NCBI RefSeq assembly: GCF_014204985.1
Contig: NZ_JACHMP010000001.1
Location: 3,782,001-3,846,000, forward strand
Direction: 5' to 3'
Source of the DNA: Streptosporangium becharense
GTDB lineage: Bacteria; Actinomycetota; Actinomycetes; Streptosporangiales; Streptosporangiaceae
Length of the DNA: 64,000 nucleotides
Shown: piece after piece, positions 15,504 through 23,656 of the stretch
How the letters are laid out: every line of letters starts with the position of its first letter
Numbering within the stretch: the first letter of the stretch is position 1
Made by a program: the position numbers and the translations under genes
The notes under the pieces: model-generated
The model's database searches: none
The model's input: only the letters and a program-made list of their open reading frames with translations
Told to the model about the DNA's origin: nothing

Positions 15504-16961
15504 ATGCGCCTGCCCGCGCGACTACTCCGCCTGCTCCGCCCTACCCTCGCCATCTCTGCTGAGCCCGCAGCTCATGATCCTCCCTTAGCTGTCGCGGAAC
15601 CGATGGTGCCGCCGCCGTTGCGTACGCCACGGGCCGCAGCGTGGTGGATCGTTCCGGCGGCGCTGCTGGTCGGTGGCGCGGCCACCGTGATGGCGTGGTG
15701 GCTGCTGAGCAGCCTGCCGCCCTTACCAAAAGCCGCAGAGGAGGCCACGGCTCGCCAAGGCGCGATCCAAACCGCCCTGGCCCTCGCCGCCGGAATCGGT
15801 GCAGCGATCACTTTGATGCTCGCTTTCCGCCGCCAGCGCCACCAGGAGCATGCCACACATGTGACGGCCTACCTCACCGAACGCAACGCCCGTCTGGCCG
15901 AGCAGGTCGCTGAGCACAACCGCCAAGACGCCACCGAACGCCGGGTGACCGAGCTATACACCAAGGCCGTCGAGCAGCTCGGCCACACTACGGCCGCTGT
16001 CCGCTTAGGCGGGCTGTACGCCCTGGAACGCCTCGCCCAGGATAATCCCGACCACCGGCAGACCATCGTCAATGTGATCTGCGCCTATCTACGCATGCCA
16101 TATACCTTGCCCTCCGACAGCACACGGCACGATCCGATACATGCTGTTCCGCGCGCTACTGTCGCCGGGGCCTCCGCTCTCGCTGCCGGACATGACCCCC
16201 ATGAAGAGCGCCAGGTCCGGTTGACCGCTCAGCGCATCCTGGCCGAGCACCTACGCGATGACCGCACGCTGGGACAGTCGACGACGCTTGCCAATTCCCG
16301 TTTTTGGGAGGGCATGCGCGTTGACCTGACCGGCGCTCTCCTTATTGACCTTGACTTCGCCGGCTGCCTTACCGTCGACGCCTGGTTCGAAGGGACGACT
16401 TTCAGGGGGAGAACAGACTTCAGGCGGACGGCCTTTAAGGGAGATGCGAGGTTCAGTGGAACGATCTTCGAGAGGGACGTCTGGTTCGCGGAGGCGATCT
16501 TTGTAGAAGATGCCTGGTTTACTAGGGCAACCTTCGAGGGGGAAACTGGTTTCAGCGAGGCGACCTTTGAAAAGGGAGTCTCGTTCGGTGGGGCGGCCTT
16601 CACGGGGGAGGTGAATTTTGGCGATGTGATCTTCAAGGGAGAAGTCGGGTTCGACGGGGCGGCCTTCACGAGGGATATAAATTTTGGCGATGTAACTTTT
16701 AAAGGGGACGCCTATTTTGGCTACGCGACTTTCAATGAGAATGTCCATTTTGAAAAGGTGATCTTTGAGGAGGACGCATGGTTCGGTGAGGCGACCTTTG
16801 GAGGGGATGCCTTGTTTGATGATGTCCGGGTGTTACGGCTGGATAACGAACACCGCTGGCCAGTTGGTTGGATAGTTGTCCGGCAGAAGGACGGTTCCGG
16901 ATTGCTCCAGCGAGACGACGCCGAACCGTCACCACCCCCTGCTGTGGCAGAGGACGAGTAA
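15504..16961 (+). CDS. Membrane-anchored pentapeptide-repeat protein
   Basis: The 485-residue protein has two membrane helices at about 46-70 and 88-106, then a helical cytoplasmic segment with 'AVRLGGLYALERLAQD', a block frequent in actinomycete pentapeptide proteins. From ~270 to 455 it is a right-handed quadrilateral helix of A-x-F-x-G-type repeats ('ATFEGETGFSEATFEKG'). Codon use in the repeat part is less GC-biased. The function is unknown; repeats of this kind mimic DNA or serve as scaffolds. Confidence 0.85.
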   Translation: MRLPARLLRLLRPTLAISAEPAAHDPPLAVAEPMVPPPLRTPRAAAWWIVPAALLVGGAATVMAWWLLSSLPPLPKAAEEATARQGAIQTALALAAGIGAAITLMLAFRRQRHQEHATHVTAYLTERNARLAEQVAEHNRQDATERRVTELYTKAVEQLGHTTAAVRLGGLYALERLAQDNPDHRQTIVNVICAYLRMPYTLPSDSTRHDPIHAVPRATVAGASALAAGHDPHEERQVRLTAQRILAEHLRDDRTLGQSTTLANSRFWEGMRVDLTGALLIDLDFAGCLTVDAWFEGTTFRGRTDFRRTAFKGDARFSGTIFERDVWFAEAIFVEDAWFTRATFEGETGFSEATFEKGVSFGGAAFTGEVNFGDVIFKGEVGFDGAAFTRDINFGDVTFKGDAYFGYATFNENVHFEKVIFEEDAWFGEATFGGDALFDDVRVLRLDNEHRWPVGWIVVRQKDGSGLLQRDDAEPSPPPAVAEDE

Positions 16962-17221
16962 GCAGATCCTCGCCATGGTCGTTGGTCCCGATGTGTGAGG
17001 GGAGACGGTCGAGTCCGGCCGCTCCCAATGGGGATCGGCCTTCCGCGTCGTAGCCACCGACTACAGGCCAGCTTCCTCCTTGCCGACGCCTTGGAGACGG
17101 CCGGGATCACAAAGTCGTGGCTCTCTGGGGGCGCTGCCACTCAAGACAGTCATGTGGATCAACCCCGGCTACGTCCGCGTCTCTCTCGGGGACGGCCGCG
17201 TCGTCGAGGAACTGGAGCCGA
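16962..17221. other. Short intergenic stretch
   Basis: Nothing convincing is seen; the plus frames here are shadows of the lipoprotein gene or have no start signals. Confidence 0.4.
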
Positions 17222-17701
17222 TCACTCCTTGACGAGATAGACCTCAGCGCTTATGACGACGCACTTCACCTTGCCACCGGGAAGGTCGTCGGCCTCGACC
17301 GCCGCACTGTCGGAGATCTTCGCGCGCTGGCCCGGCTTGATGTTGTTCGCGCCCGCGATGCTCTCAGCGATCGCCGTGCCGTCGGCTGCCTGGTACTGGA
17401 GGTGCAGGGAGAGCGTGCCCGTGAGTTTGGTCGTGTTGGTGGCGAAGGCGGTGGATTCCACGCCGTAGGTAATCGTGCCCCCGCCGTAGTCCTCTTTGCG
17501 GAACTCGCACTCGGTGATCTTGACGCTCGCCGGATCGATGGCCGTGCGATCTGGATCAGAGGGCGCCGGCTCCGGAGTCGGCTCGGTGGTTTCGGTGGCC
17601 GGTGGCGGCTCGGTGGGGGCGGCGGACGTCGAAGAGCCGCACGCGGTCGCGGTGATCCCGGCAAAGGCGAGTGCGAGCAGCAGAGGGAGAGGTCTGGTCA
17701 T
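17222..17701 (-). CDS. Secreted lipoprotein, unknown function
   Basis: ATG 17701 opens a lipoprotein signal ('MTRPLPLLLALAFAGITATA' then C-G-S-S), so the lipid would be attached to Cys21. A Thr/Pro/Glu-rich linker (25-50) precedes a ~100-residue domain resembling small extracellular beta-sandwich proteins of actinomycetes (DUF4352-like in feel; not certain). GGTGGG lies just before the start. Confidence 0.78.
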   Translation of the reverse strand: MTRPLPLLLALAFAGITATACGSSTSAAPTEPPPATETTEPTPEPAPSDPDRTAIDPASVKITECEFRKEDYGGGTITYGVESTAFATNTTKLTGTLSLHLQYQAADGTAIAESIAGANNIKPGQRAKISDSAAVEADDLPGGKVKCVVISAEVYLVKE

Positions 17702-17793
17702 GTGACCCACCGTGGCGATCTCGTCACGGTCCCGCAACCGATCTACAGGAACCGATCCATCTCAATCCGCCTAAAAACTTTGTAGTACTCACC

Positions 17794-17822
17794 TTGACGT
17801 CAAAAGGGGATGAGCGCATACT
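17794..17822 (+). promoter_or_regulatory. Sigma70-type promoter TTGACG-17-CATACT
   Basis: TTGACG at 17794-17799 and CATACT at 17817-17822 are separated by exactly 17 bases, upstream of the WYL gene with its strong ribosome site. It is the best housekeeping promoter in the window. Confidence 0.65.
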
Positions 17823-17833
17823 TAGTAGTAGTC

Positions 17834-17848
17834 AAACCTACAAGGTTT
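17834..17848 (+). promoter_or_regulatory. Candidate operator AAACCT-ACA-AGGTTT
   Basis: A perfect 6-bp inverted repeat with 3-base spacer sits just after the predicted transcription start and ends shortly before the AAGGAGG ribosome site. It is suited to repression by steric block. Confidence 0.5.
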
Positions 17849-17860
17849 CAAGGAGGCGGG

Positions 17861-18394
17861 ATGTACGGGATCGGGACGCAGGTCCGCTACCACGGCAGCA
17901 TCGAGCACCTGCACGGTGAGGTGTTCGAGGTCGTCCGCCACTGCTGCGGCGGCACCCGCTACACCCTCGACGGCGTCCACGGCCTCCACCACGTCCGGCA
18001 CGCCAGCATCACGCCCGCCGAAGACGGCACCGCCTGCGGCCCTGACCTGGAACGGGCCATCGCGTCGGAGCAGCCGGTGATGATCACCTACGTCGCGGCG
18101 GACGGCGACTGGACCACCCGCACCATCGAGCCGTACGAGCTGACCCGGACCCGCGCCGGAGACCTGATCGTCCGCGCGATGGACCACCACGCGCGTGCGC
18201 CCCGTACCTTCCGCGTTGACCGCATCATCGCCCTCGACGTCATGCCCGGCTCGTTCCACCTGGAGCGCCCGGAAGCCGACCGCGAGGCTGCGGCCCTCGC
18301 CCGGATCCGCGCCGAGATCGAGGACATCGACCCGTACGGCTACGGCCGCGACTCCATGCGCTGGACCCCCGACTGCCCCGTCCCCGCCCTCTGA
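17861..18394 (+). CDS. WYL-domain protein
   Basis: The 177-residue protein has an SH3-like N-terminus (1-55) and a WYL-type domain at ~70-135: 'PVMITYVAADGDWTTRTIEP' then 'YELTRTRAGDLIVRAMDHH' and 'TFRVDRI'. WYL domains sense ligands such as nucleotides and often control defence genes. No HTH is present here, unlike usual WYL regulators. AAGGAGG lies 5-6 bases before ATG 17861, and the promoter and operator are clear. Confidence 0.78.
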   Translation: MYGIGTQVRYHGSIEHLHGEVFEVVRHCCGGTRYTLDGVHGLHHVRHASITPAEDGTACGPDLERAIASEQPVMITYVAADGDWTTRTIEPYELTRTRAGDLIVRAMDHHARAPRTFRVDRIIALDVMPGSFHLERPEADREAAALARIRAEIEDIDPYGYGRDSMRWTPDCPVPAL

Positions 18395-18452
18395 CCGCTC
18401 CCCGCCGGGCGGCACTCCGCCGCCCGGCTCGACCCCCGAAGGGATCACCACG

Positions 18453-19706
18453 ATGACCATCACCGACGTCAACGCCGCGTTCGCGGCCGAGAAGACCGCC
18501 CAGCTCGACGCGCGCCGGGCCGCCCGCGACGCCGCGATCCAGCGCGAGACCGACAAGGCCGCGTGGATCGCGAGCGAGGTCGCCGCCGGGCGCATGACCC
18601 AGATCGGCCCCGACCGCTACCGCGTCACCCAGGGCTGGGACGCGGGCGAGACCTTCACCGTCCGCCGCAACCTGCTGGGCCAGATCGCCGAAGTCGTCGC
18701 CAACCACGGCCTCGACGTCGCCGAGGACGGCACCGTGGCCCTGTACTCCGCCGTCCCCGCCTGGCACGGCCTCGGCCAGATCATCCCCGGCGGCATCTCC
18801 GACATCGACGAGGTGCTCCGCCTCGGGGGAATCGACTGGGAGGTGGCCCGCCGAGAGGTGCGCTACTCGTTCATGCTCGACGACGAGGACCGGCCCACGC
18901 TGCGCACCGCGCCCGGCCACCACGTCACGGTTCGAGAGGACACGGGCGAGGCCCTCGGCGTCGTGGGCAACCGCTACGAGGTGATCCAGAACCGCCGCAT
19001 CTTCGAGTTCCTGGAGGACCTCGTCGAGCAGGGCGTGATCTGGGAGTCCGCCGGAAGCCTGCGGGGCGGGCGCCGGGTCTTCGTGTCCATGAAGGTCCCG
19101 GAGAACATCGTGATCGACGCGGGCGGCATCGCCGACGAGGTCACCCTGTTCATCGCCGCGATCAACAGCCACGACGGCAGCAGCAAGGCCGAGACCGTGG
19201 TCACCCCGTGGCGGCCCATCTGCGCGAACACCGAGCGGTTCGCCGTGCGCGACGCCGTGACCCGGTGGGGCATCCGGCACACCTCCGGCGCCCTCGACCG
19301 GCTGGAGGAGGCCCGCCGCAGCCTCGGCCTGACCCTCAAGTACGGCGAGGCGTGGGCGGCCGAGGAGACCGCACTGGCCCGCACCGCCCTGGAGATCGAC
19401 GCGTTCCACCAGGTGATCGCGGACCTGTGGCCGTTGGAGGAGGACGCCGCCGACCGCACGCGCACCATCGCCACCCGCCGGACCGAGCACCTCGACGCGA
19501 TGTTCCGCAGCGAGGGCGAGCGGCTCGGCCGGACCGCGTACGCGGCGGAAAGGTCGATCACCGACTACCTCGACCACGTCGCCCCGCGCCGTCCCGGCAA
19601 GTCCATGACCGAGGAGATCGCCCGCGCCACGGCCCTGCTGGAGGGCGCCGACGACGACCTCAAGACCAAGGCGCACAAGCGGCTCATGCTGCTGACCCAC
19701 CGGTGA
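18453..19706 (+). CDS. DUF932 phage/plasmid-like protein
   Basis: The 417-residue protein has DUF932 (TIGR03299-type) features: 'VPAWHGLGQIIP' after an N-terminal segment, 'LGVVGNRYEVIQNRRIFEFL', 'VTLFIAAINSHDGSS' and 'VTPWRPICANTERFA'. The family is widespread on phages, plasmids and integrative elements; its function is unknown. It follows the WYL gene by 58 bases and is probably in the same transcript. Confidence 0.88.
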   Translation: MTITDVNAAFAAEKTAQLDARRAARDAAIQRETDKAAWIASEVAAGRMTQIGPDRYRVTQGWDAGETFTVRRNLLGQIAEVVANHGLDVAEDGTVALYSAVPAWHGLGQIIPGGISDIDEVLRLGGIDWEVARREVRYSFMLDDEDRPTLRTAPGHHVTVREDTGEALGVVGNRYEVIQNRRIFEFLEDLVEQGVIWESAGSLRGGRRVFVSMKVPENIVIDAGGIADEVTLFIAAINSHDGSSKAETVVTPWRPICANTERFAVRDAVTRWGIRHTSGALDRLEEARRSLGLTLKYGEAWAAEETALARTALEIDAFHQVIADLWPLEEDAADRTRTIATRRTEHLDAMFRSEGERLGRTAYAAERSITDYLDHVAPRRPGKSMTEEIARATALLEGADDDLKTKAHKRLMLLTHR

Positions 19707-19773
19707 CCACCTTCCCGGGGCGGCCCGATCGGGGGCCGGGCCGCCCCGCCCACAGCAACGAAGGGAGAACCCG

Positions 19774-19953
19774 ATGACCTCCGAGGAGCACGACGTCCCG
19801 GAAGAACTGACCGACCTTGCCGAGATCGTCGCCGGTCAGGGCCGTGTGGACTGGTGCGGGTGCGGCGAGCCGATCACCGAGTACGACGGCGAGTGGCTGC
19901 ACGTGTACAACCCGGCGCTGACCGGCGCAGACGACCATGACGCACACCCCTGA
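19774..19953 (+). CDS. Short hypothetical protein with CGCGE motif
   Basis: The 59-residue acidic protein has GAAGGGAG upstream of ATG 19774. It contains W-C-G-C-G-E at about 28-33, possibly half of a metal site. It sits in a run of short genes after DUF932. Confidence 0.55.
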   Translation: MTSEEHDVPEELTDLAEIVAGQGRVDWCGCGEPITEYDGEWLHVYNPALTGADDHDAHP

Positions 19954-19964
19954 CGGAGTAGCCA

Positions 19965-20189
19965 ATGGAGATCCTTCCCACAGGACTACCGGACACCGGC
20001 CCCGACGAGCCCGTGGTGACGTTCGCCATGCTGACCTGCCGCGCCTGCGGTGAACACGGCCCGTGGGTCCGCACCGACGAGCACGAGGACGTCCACGCCT
20101 GGGACGTCGAGCACCAGGCGGCGACCGGTCACAGCCACTTCTACCTGTGGACGCTCGGCCGCAACACCGCGCGGATCTTCCGCGTGTGA
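19965..20189 (+). CDS. Small hypothetical protein
   Basis: The 74-residue protein has CRAC at ~25-28 and three histidines later, a plausible CCHH zinc finger ('LTCRACGEHGPWV'). CGGAG is found before the ATG. Unknown function. Confidence 0.6.
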   Translation: MEILPTGLPDTGPDEPVVTFAMLTCRACGEHGPWVRTDEHEDVHAWDVEHQAATGHSHFYLWTLGRNTARIFRV

Positions 20190-20274
20190 CCCCTGACGCT
20201 CGCGGGCCGGACACGCGACCGGGCGCCGAACCCGCCGACTCGCTTCCGGCCCGCCCCTACTCGAAGGGAACCCG

Positions 20275-20517
20275 ATGAACGTCCCGAACACCGACCACAC
20301 CGGCCACGACATCGCCACCCTGAGCCTCACCGAGGAGACCCCGGACGGCGGCCTGGTCTACCAGTCCTGGAAGGTCTGCGCCTGCCTGCTGCCTCCGCTG
20401 CGCGCGACCCTGGGGGAGCCCTTCCACGAGGCCATGGCCAACCGCACGCAGGTCGAGGCCACCGGCCGCGCCGTCCTGTCGGCCGACAGCGGCACGCACC
20501 TCGGGGAGGGGATGTGA
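20275..20517 (+). CDS. Small hypothetical protein
   Basis: The 80-residue protein has GAAGGGAA upstream. No motif is recognised. Its stop overlaps the next GTG start (GTGA). Confidence 0.55.
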   Translation: MNVPNTDHTGHDIATLSLTEETPDGGLVYQSWKVCACLLPPLRATLGEPFHEAMANRTQVEATGRAVLSADSGTHLGEGM

Positions 20518-21200
20518 CCACCACCCGCCACCTCGTCATCACCATCGCCCTCGACGGCCGCCGCCTGGCCCTCGGCCACGCGACCGGCGGCCGGCTCGGC
20601 GCCGACCTAATCGCCGCCGTCGACCCGGCCCTCGACCCGCGCGCCGAGGCGTGCGGTTGCGACACCCCGCCGAACCTGTCGGACGCCTGCCGGGCCGGCG
20701 GCTGCGGGATGTGCATCGGCTACCTGGACAACCAGCCCGTCCCGTGTGACCACGACTGCCACCCCGTCGAGGAGATCGCCCGCCTCAAGCCCGGCCAGGA
20801 ACCGCCGGACCCCAGCTATCTGGAGACCTGGATGCGCCACTGGCGTGAACGCGCCCTCAAGGCTGAGGCGCGCGTCGCCGGGGCGCACGCCCAGACCGCC
20901 GACGCCCGGCGGCGCGAACTCGACGCGGCAACCCGGTGGCGCGACTGCCACACCCACGCCGGGACGATCCTCGAACTCCGGACCCACGTCGACCGGCTCA
21001 ACGACGTCATGGAGCCGTACGAGCAACTGCGCCTCGGCCTCGTCACCCTGCACTACCAGCTCGGCGAGGCGACCGGCCGCGGCCGGGTCATCGACCTGGC
21101 CGCCGTCGGCAAGCGCATCGGCAAGCTGATCGACGCCTGCAACCGCGGACTCGCCAAGGCGACAGAGGTGAGCCGTGCCCGAGAGGAAGGAGAGCGGTGA
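20514..21200 (+). CDS. Hypothetical protein with Cys cluster and coiled coil
   Basis: The 228-residue protein has a cysteine-rich segment at ~45-85 (CGC, C, CGMC, CDHDC), followed by a long helical, probably coiled-coil part (100-215). It could be a zinc-binding DNA-associated protein; this is inference. It is GTGA-coupled to its neighbour. Confidence 0.6.
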   Translation: MTTTRHLVITIALDGRRLALGHATGGRLGADLIAAVDPALDPRAEACGCDTPPNLSDACRAGGCGMCIGYLDNQPVPCDHDCHPVEEIARLKPGQEPPDPSYLETWMRHWRERALKAEARVAGAHAQTADARRRELDAATRWRDCHTHAGTILELRTHVDRLNDVMEPYEQLRLGLVTLHYQLGEATGRGRVIDLAAVGKRIGKLIDACNRGLAKATEVSRAREEGER

Positions 21201-21240
21201 ACCGGGTGGCCGTGCTGACCTTCGGTCGGTACGGCCATAA

Positions 21241-21267
21241 TCCTTGTCGTATCTGCTGCGACAAGGA
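21241..21267 (+). promoter_or_regulatory. 9-bp hairpin covering the ribosome site of the HTH gene
   Basis: TCCTTGTCG (21241-21249) pairs perfectly with CGACAAGGA (21259-21267), loop of 9. The right arm contains most of AAGGAG, the ribosome site for ATG 21275. It may be a translational switch, or as DNA an operator dyad. Confidence 0.6.
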
Positions 21268-21274
21268 GATGACG

Positions 21275-21526
21275 ATGGCGCCTGACCCGGATGCCGATTA
21301 CTGGACCATGGCCGACATCGCCGAATACCTCGGCGTGAAGCTGCGTAGCGTCCATACCTACCGGCTGCGCGGCCAGAAGGGTGAGCCCGGCGGCCTGCCG
21401 CAGGAAGACAAGGTGCTTGGCCGGACCCCGGTCTGGAAGCCGGCGACCATCCTCGGATGGGAACGTCCCGGGCAGGGTGCTGGCGGTGGCCGGCCCCGCA
21501 AGGACAGAACAGAGGAGACATTGTGA
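21275..21526 (+). CDS. AlpA/excisionase-like helix-turn-helix protein
   Basis: The 83-residue protein has 'TMADIAEYLGVKLRSVHTYR' (HTH) and 'GRTPVWKPATILGWERPGQG' (wing and basic end), the pattern of small HTH proteins of actinomycete elements. ATG 21275 is favoured by AAGGAG six bases upstream; a longer GTG start at 21197 is possible. It probably regulates excision or the accessory block. Confidence 0.78.
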   Translation: MAPDPDADYWTMADIAEYLGVKLRSVHTYRLRGQKGEPGGLPQEDKVLGRTPVWKPATILGWERPGQGAGGGRPRKDRTEETL

Positions 21527-21705
21527 ACAGCGAGACCAACCGCGAGACACAGGCCAGAAGCGCCGAAGAGGAGCGTCGGGAACTAAGGGAAGCCGATATC
21601 GAGCAGTACATCCATGACCTAGCGGTCAGTGCACCCCCGTTGAGCAGCGAAGACTGTTCTCGTATCGCCCAGCTCCTCTGGCCGGTCGAGGGCGGCGCCA
21701 GATAG
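21523..21705 (+). CDS. Small acidic hypothetical protein
   Basis: The 60-residue, Glu/Arg-rich helical protein starts at GTG 21523 coupled to the HTH gene. Unknown function. Confidence 0.5.
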   Translation: MNSETNRETQARSAEEERRELREADIEQYIHDLAVSAPPLSSEDCSRIAQLLWPVEGGAR

Positions 21706-21712
21706 ATCCGGG

Positions 21713-21718
21713 CATGAT
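21713..21718 (+). promoter_or_regulatory. CATGAT -10 box, leaderless geometry
   Basis: CATGAT is followed by 6 bases and ATG 21725. The surrounding GGCATGATGAGG nearly repeats GGCATCATGGAGG at 22691. Confidence 0.45.
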
Positions 21719-21724
21719 GAGGTC

Positions 21725-21790
21725 ATGGATGCCTGGACTGTGGAGGACGCCGCCCTGCTGCACCTGCGATGGGGAGAATTAGTGGGTGGT
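21725..21790 (+). pseudogene. Truncated 5' copy of the gene at 22962
   Basis: The first ~15 codons read W-T-V-E-D-A-A-L-L-H, close to W-T-I-E-D-A-V-A-L-L-H at the start of the 22962 gene; then similarity stops and the frame runs through the unrelated gene at 21859. I read it as a duplicated, cut-off gene start at the left edge of inserted cargo. Confidence 0.5.
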
Positions 21791-21858
21791 AAACCTCAAT
21801 CGCATGCTTTATCCATAAAGCGGTCGCTCTGCCGTGACCCGTCTGGGATGGTAATTTC

Positions 21859-22683
21859 ATGGTCAGCGACTTCCAGCCATACACACTGCACCTTCAGGGC
21901 GTCACTGTCGAGGCATACATCCTCGACAAGATCACGCTGCCTTTCGCGCCGCCGTACATCGAGACATCCACGCAGCCGGAGTCCTTCGAGATGTGGTGGA
22001 AGTGGCTCACCTATGTCTTCGATCTTTCTGATCCTGCTGGTGCGCCGGTCCTGACCCTTCCGCTGTCGAAAGACGATCAAAGTCTCATTGATCGCTACCT
22101 GAGATCAGTAGATGATCTCCTGGAGAGCTCGCTTCTCAACGTTGGCCAAAGCTTCGCGTACAACGTGACGGCTGAGGGAGTGAAGGAGATCCTTGAGAAG
22201 GAGTTCCTGAGCCGAGAAGTCAGCCGAGGTGTCACGGTGACCTTCCGCCAACTCCACTCCACTAAGGAAGTTGCGTGCTTCTCCAGGGTCTACAACGTGC
22301 TCTACAAGCGCCTCGACGGGCAGCCGCCTCGTGTGCGTGAGGAAGGGCAGCGCATGGTGGCGCAATGGCGTGAGGCGCACAACAAGCTCCAGGGACACTC
22401 GCTCCTGCAACTTGTGCGTAAGAAGATGATCGCTCAAGGTGTCATGGGGGGCCAATACAGGCCGTTTGGCTATGAGCTGCCGCCGGAACAGCTCATCTCG
22501 TTGTACCAGTATGGCGACCTCATCCACTGGGGTAAGAAGCGGGACGAGCTCGCAGAGGTCGCCGATGATCCGATCCTTGAAGGGTTGTACCGCATTACCT
22601 TCATGGAGGTCATGTTGGTTTTCGCGCACATCTATATGGGCTTCGCCAAGGTGATCGAGGCCATGACCCGGCCTCGTTCCTGA
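21859..22683 (+). CDS. Unrecognised accessory protein of lower GC
   Basis: The 274-residue protein belongs to no family I know. It is mostly helical with several aromatic-rich stretches, and the last 30 residues contain a possible membrane helix ('FMEVMLVFAHIYMGFA'). Codon use is less GC3-biased than neighbours. It is flanked by similar 5' gene starts and leaderless promoters, so it looks like inserted cargo; a defence role is possible but unproven. Confidence 0.7.
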   Translation: MVSDFQPYTLHLQGVTVEAYILDKITLPFAPPYIETSTQPESFEMWWKWLTYVFDLSDPAGAPVLTLPLSKDDQSLIDRYLRSVDDLLESSLLNVGQSFAYNVTAEGVKEILEKEFLSREVSRGVTVTFRQLHSTKEVACFSRVYNVLYKRLDGQPPRVREEGQRMVAQWREAHNKLQGHSLLQLVRKKMIAQGVMGGQYRPFGYELPPEQLISLYQYGDLIHWGKKRDELAEVADDPILEGLYRITFMEVMLVFAHIYMGFAKVIEAMTRPRS

Positions 22684-22692
22684 CCTCTGGGG

Positions 22693-22698
22693 CATCAT
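22693..22698 (+). promoter_or_regulatory. CATCAT -10 box, leaderless geometry
   Basis: CATCAT is followed by 6 bases (GGAGGC) and GTG 22705. It matches the arrangement at 21713. Confidence 0.45.
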
Positions 22699-22704
22699 GG
22701 AGGC

Positions 22705-22962
22705 GTGAACCTCGCCGACCTGTACGACGCAGTCCCGCTCGTGATCCGGCTCGTGGGCGGATATCACGACGGCGAACGGTGCACCGTTCGCGACCGGACC
22801 TGGCCGCCGCGTTGGAGAATGCCCGGGGCGGTGGCACCTGTCCGGTTTACCTCATTCGACTCGTCCCCGGTGGCCGAGGTGCAGCGCTATCCGACGTATG
22901 CCTACACCGACTTCGTTAACGACCACGGTGAGCGTGTTTACCGCTATATCGGGCTGTACTGA
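22705..22962 (+). CDS. Small hypothetical protein
   Basis: The 85-residue protein has an N-terminal 'IRLVGGYHDGERCTV' and a C-terminal 'YAYTDFVNDHGERVYRY', a pattern common in short actinomycete hypotheticals (a beta-rich unit). The start is GTG 22705. The stop overlaps the next ATG (TGATG). Confidence 0.65.
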   Translation: MNLADLYDAVPLVIRLVGGYHDGERCTVRDRTWPPRWRMPGAVAPVRFTSFDSSPVAEVQRYPTYAYTDFVNDHGERVYRYIGLY

Positions 22963-23192
22963 TGTCTGTCGAACGGTGGACGATCGAGGACGCCGTCGCC
23001 CTGCTCCATCCGCCGCTCACCGCGGCGGAGGTGCGGGAGATGATCGACCTCCTACACCTCCAGCCGTGCGGCTCCCGCCGGACCGGACGCCGCGGACGTC
23101 CGGCCCCGACCTACGACCCGACCGTCCTGCAACACGCCCACGCTGCTGTGATGCGCGCCCGAGTTGACCTTGGACGAATTGAAGCCGCATAA
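22962..23192 (+). CDS. Small HTH-like hypothetical protein
   Basis: The 76-residue protein opens with 'RWTIEDAVALLHPPLTAAEV', resembling an HTH that reads like 'pathway to recognition helix', and ends with a basic 'RRTGRRGRPAPTYDP'. It is probably DNA-binding. It is followed by a perfect terminator. Confidence 0.6.
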   Translation: MSVERWTIEDAVALLHPPLTAAEVREMIDLLHLQPCGSRRTGRRGRPAPTYDPTVLQHAHAAVMRARVDLGRIEAA

Positions 23193-23214
23193 TTCGAGCA
23201 AGTTCCGCATGTCC

Positions 23215-23240
23215 AAAGCCCGGCCGGTGAGCCGGGCTTT
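23215..23240. terminator. Bidirectional intrinsic terminator
   Basis: AAAGCCCGGC and GCCGGGCTTT form a perfect 10-bp stem with a 6-base loop, placed between a plus-strand and a minus-strand gene end. It separates the accessory block from the late region. Confidence 0.85.
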
Positions 23241-23253
23241 CGCATGTACGAGG

Positions 23254-23442
23254 TCAGAGCAGGCCCAGACTCCCAACAATCAGCAGGATGAGCGTCACCG
23301 CGCCAGCGAAGGCTACGCCGCCTCTGGTGATCGCGGTGTGGGACTCGGCTCCACTTAGCCGCGCAGAGAACCCGGCGAACTGGGCAACGATGATCCCGAT
23401 GAGGATGGCCACGAGGACCAGCAGGGCCTTGAGGGGGGTCAT
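23254..23442 (-). CDS. Small two-helix membrane protein
   Basis: The 62-residue protein has two membrane helices: 'LKALLVLVAILIGIIVAQFA' and 'GVAFAGAVTLILLIVGSLGL'. ATG 23442 is preferred to longer in-frame starts because the protein then begins directly with the hydrophobic helix. The lone minus-strand gene in this part may be a lysogenic gene or superinfection factor; function unknown. Confidence 0.65.
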   Translation of the reverse strand: MTPLKALLVLVAILIGIIVAQFAGFSARLSGAESHTAITRGGVAFAGAVTLILLIVGSLGLL

Positions 23443-23656
23443 GCACTCGACTCGCTTCCGGTGAGGATGGCCGAGTCGAGCAGGCAAGGTGTCCCGAACA
23501 CGACTCGACCGCATGTGAACAAAGGGCTGCGATCGAATGTGTTGCAGCACCGGACCTCACCGTGCTCCATCACAACTGCTCGTTCAGTAACTTCCGAGCA
23601 GTGATCAACATGGTACGCCACGGCCATGGCACCGCGTTCTCGACGCGGGAGGTGGG

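Noticed and set aside
18240-19700. Minus-strand frame of 486 codons
   Set aside because: Antisense to the DUF932 gene.
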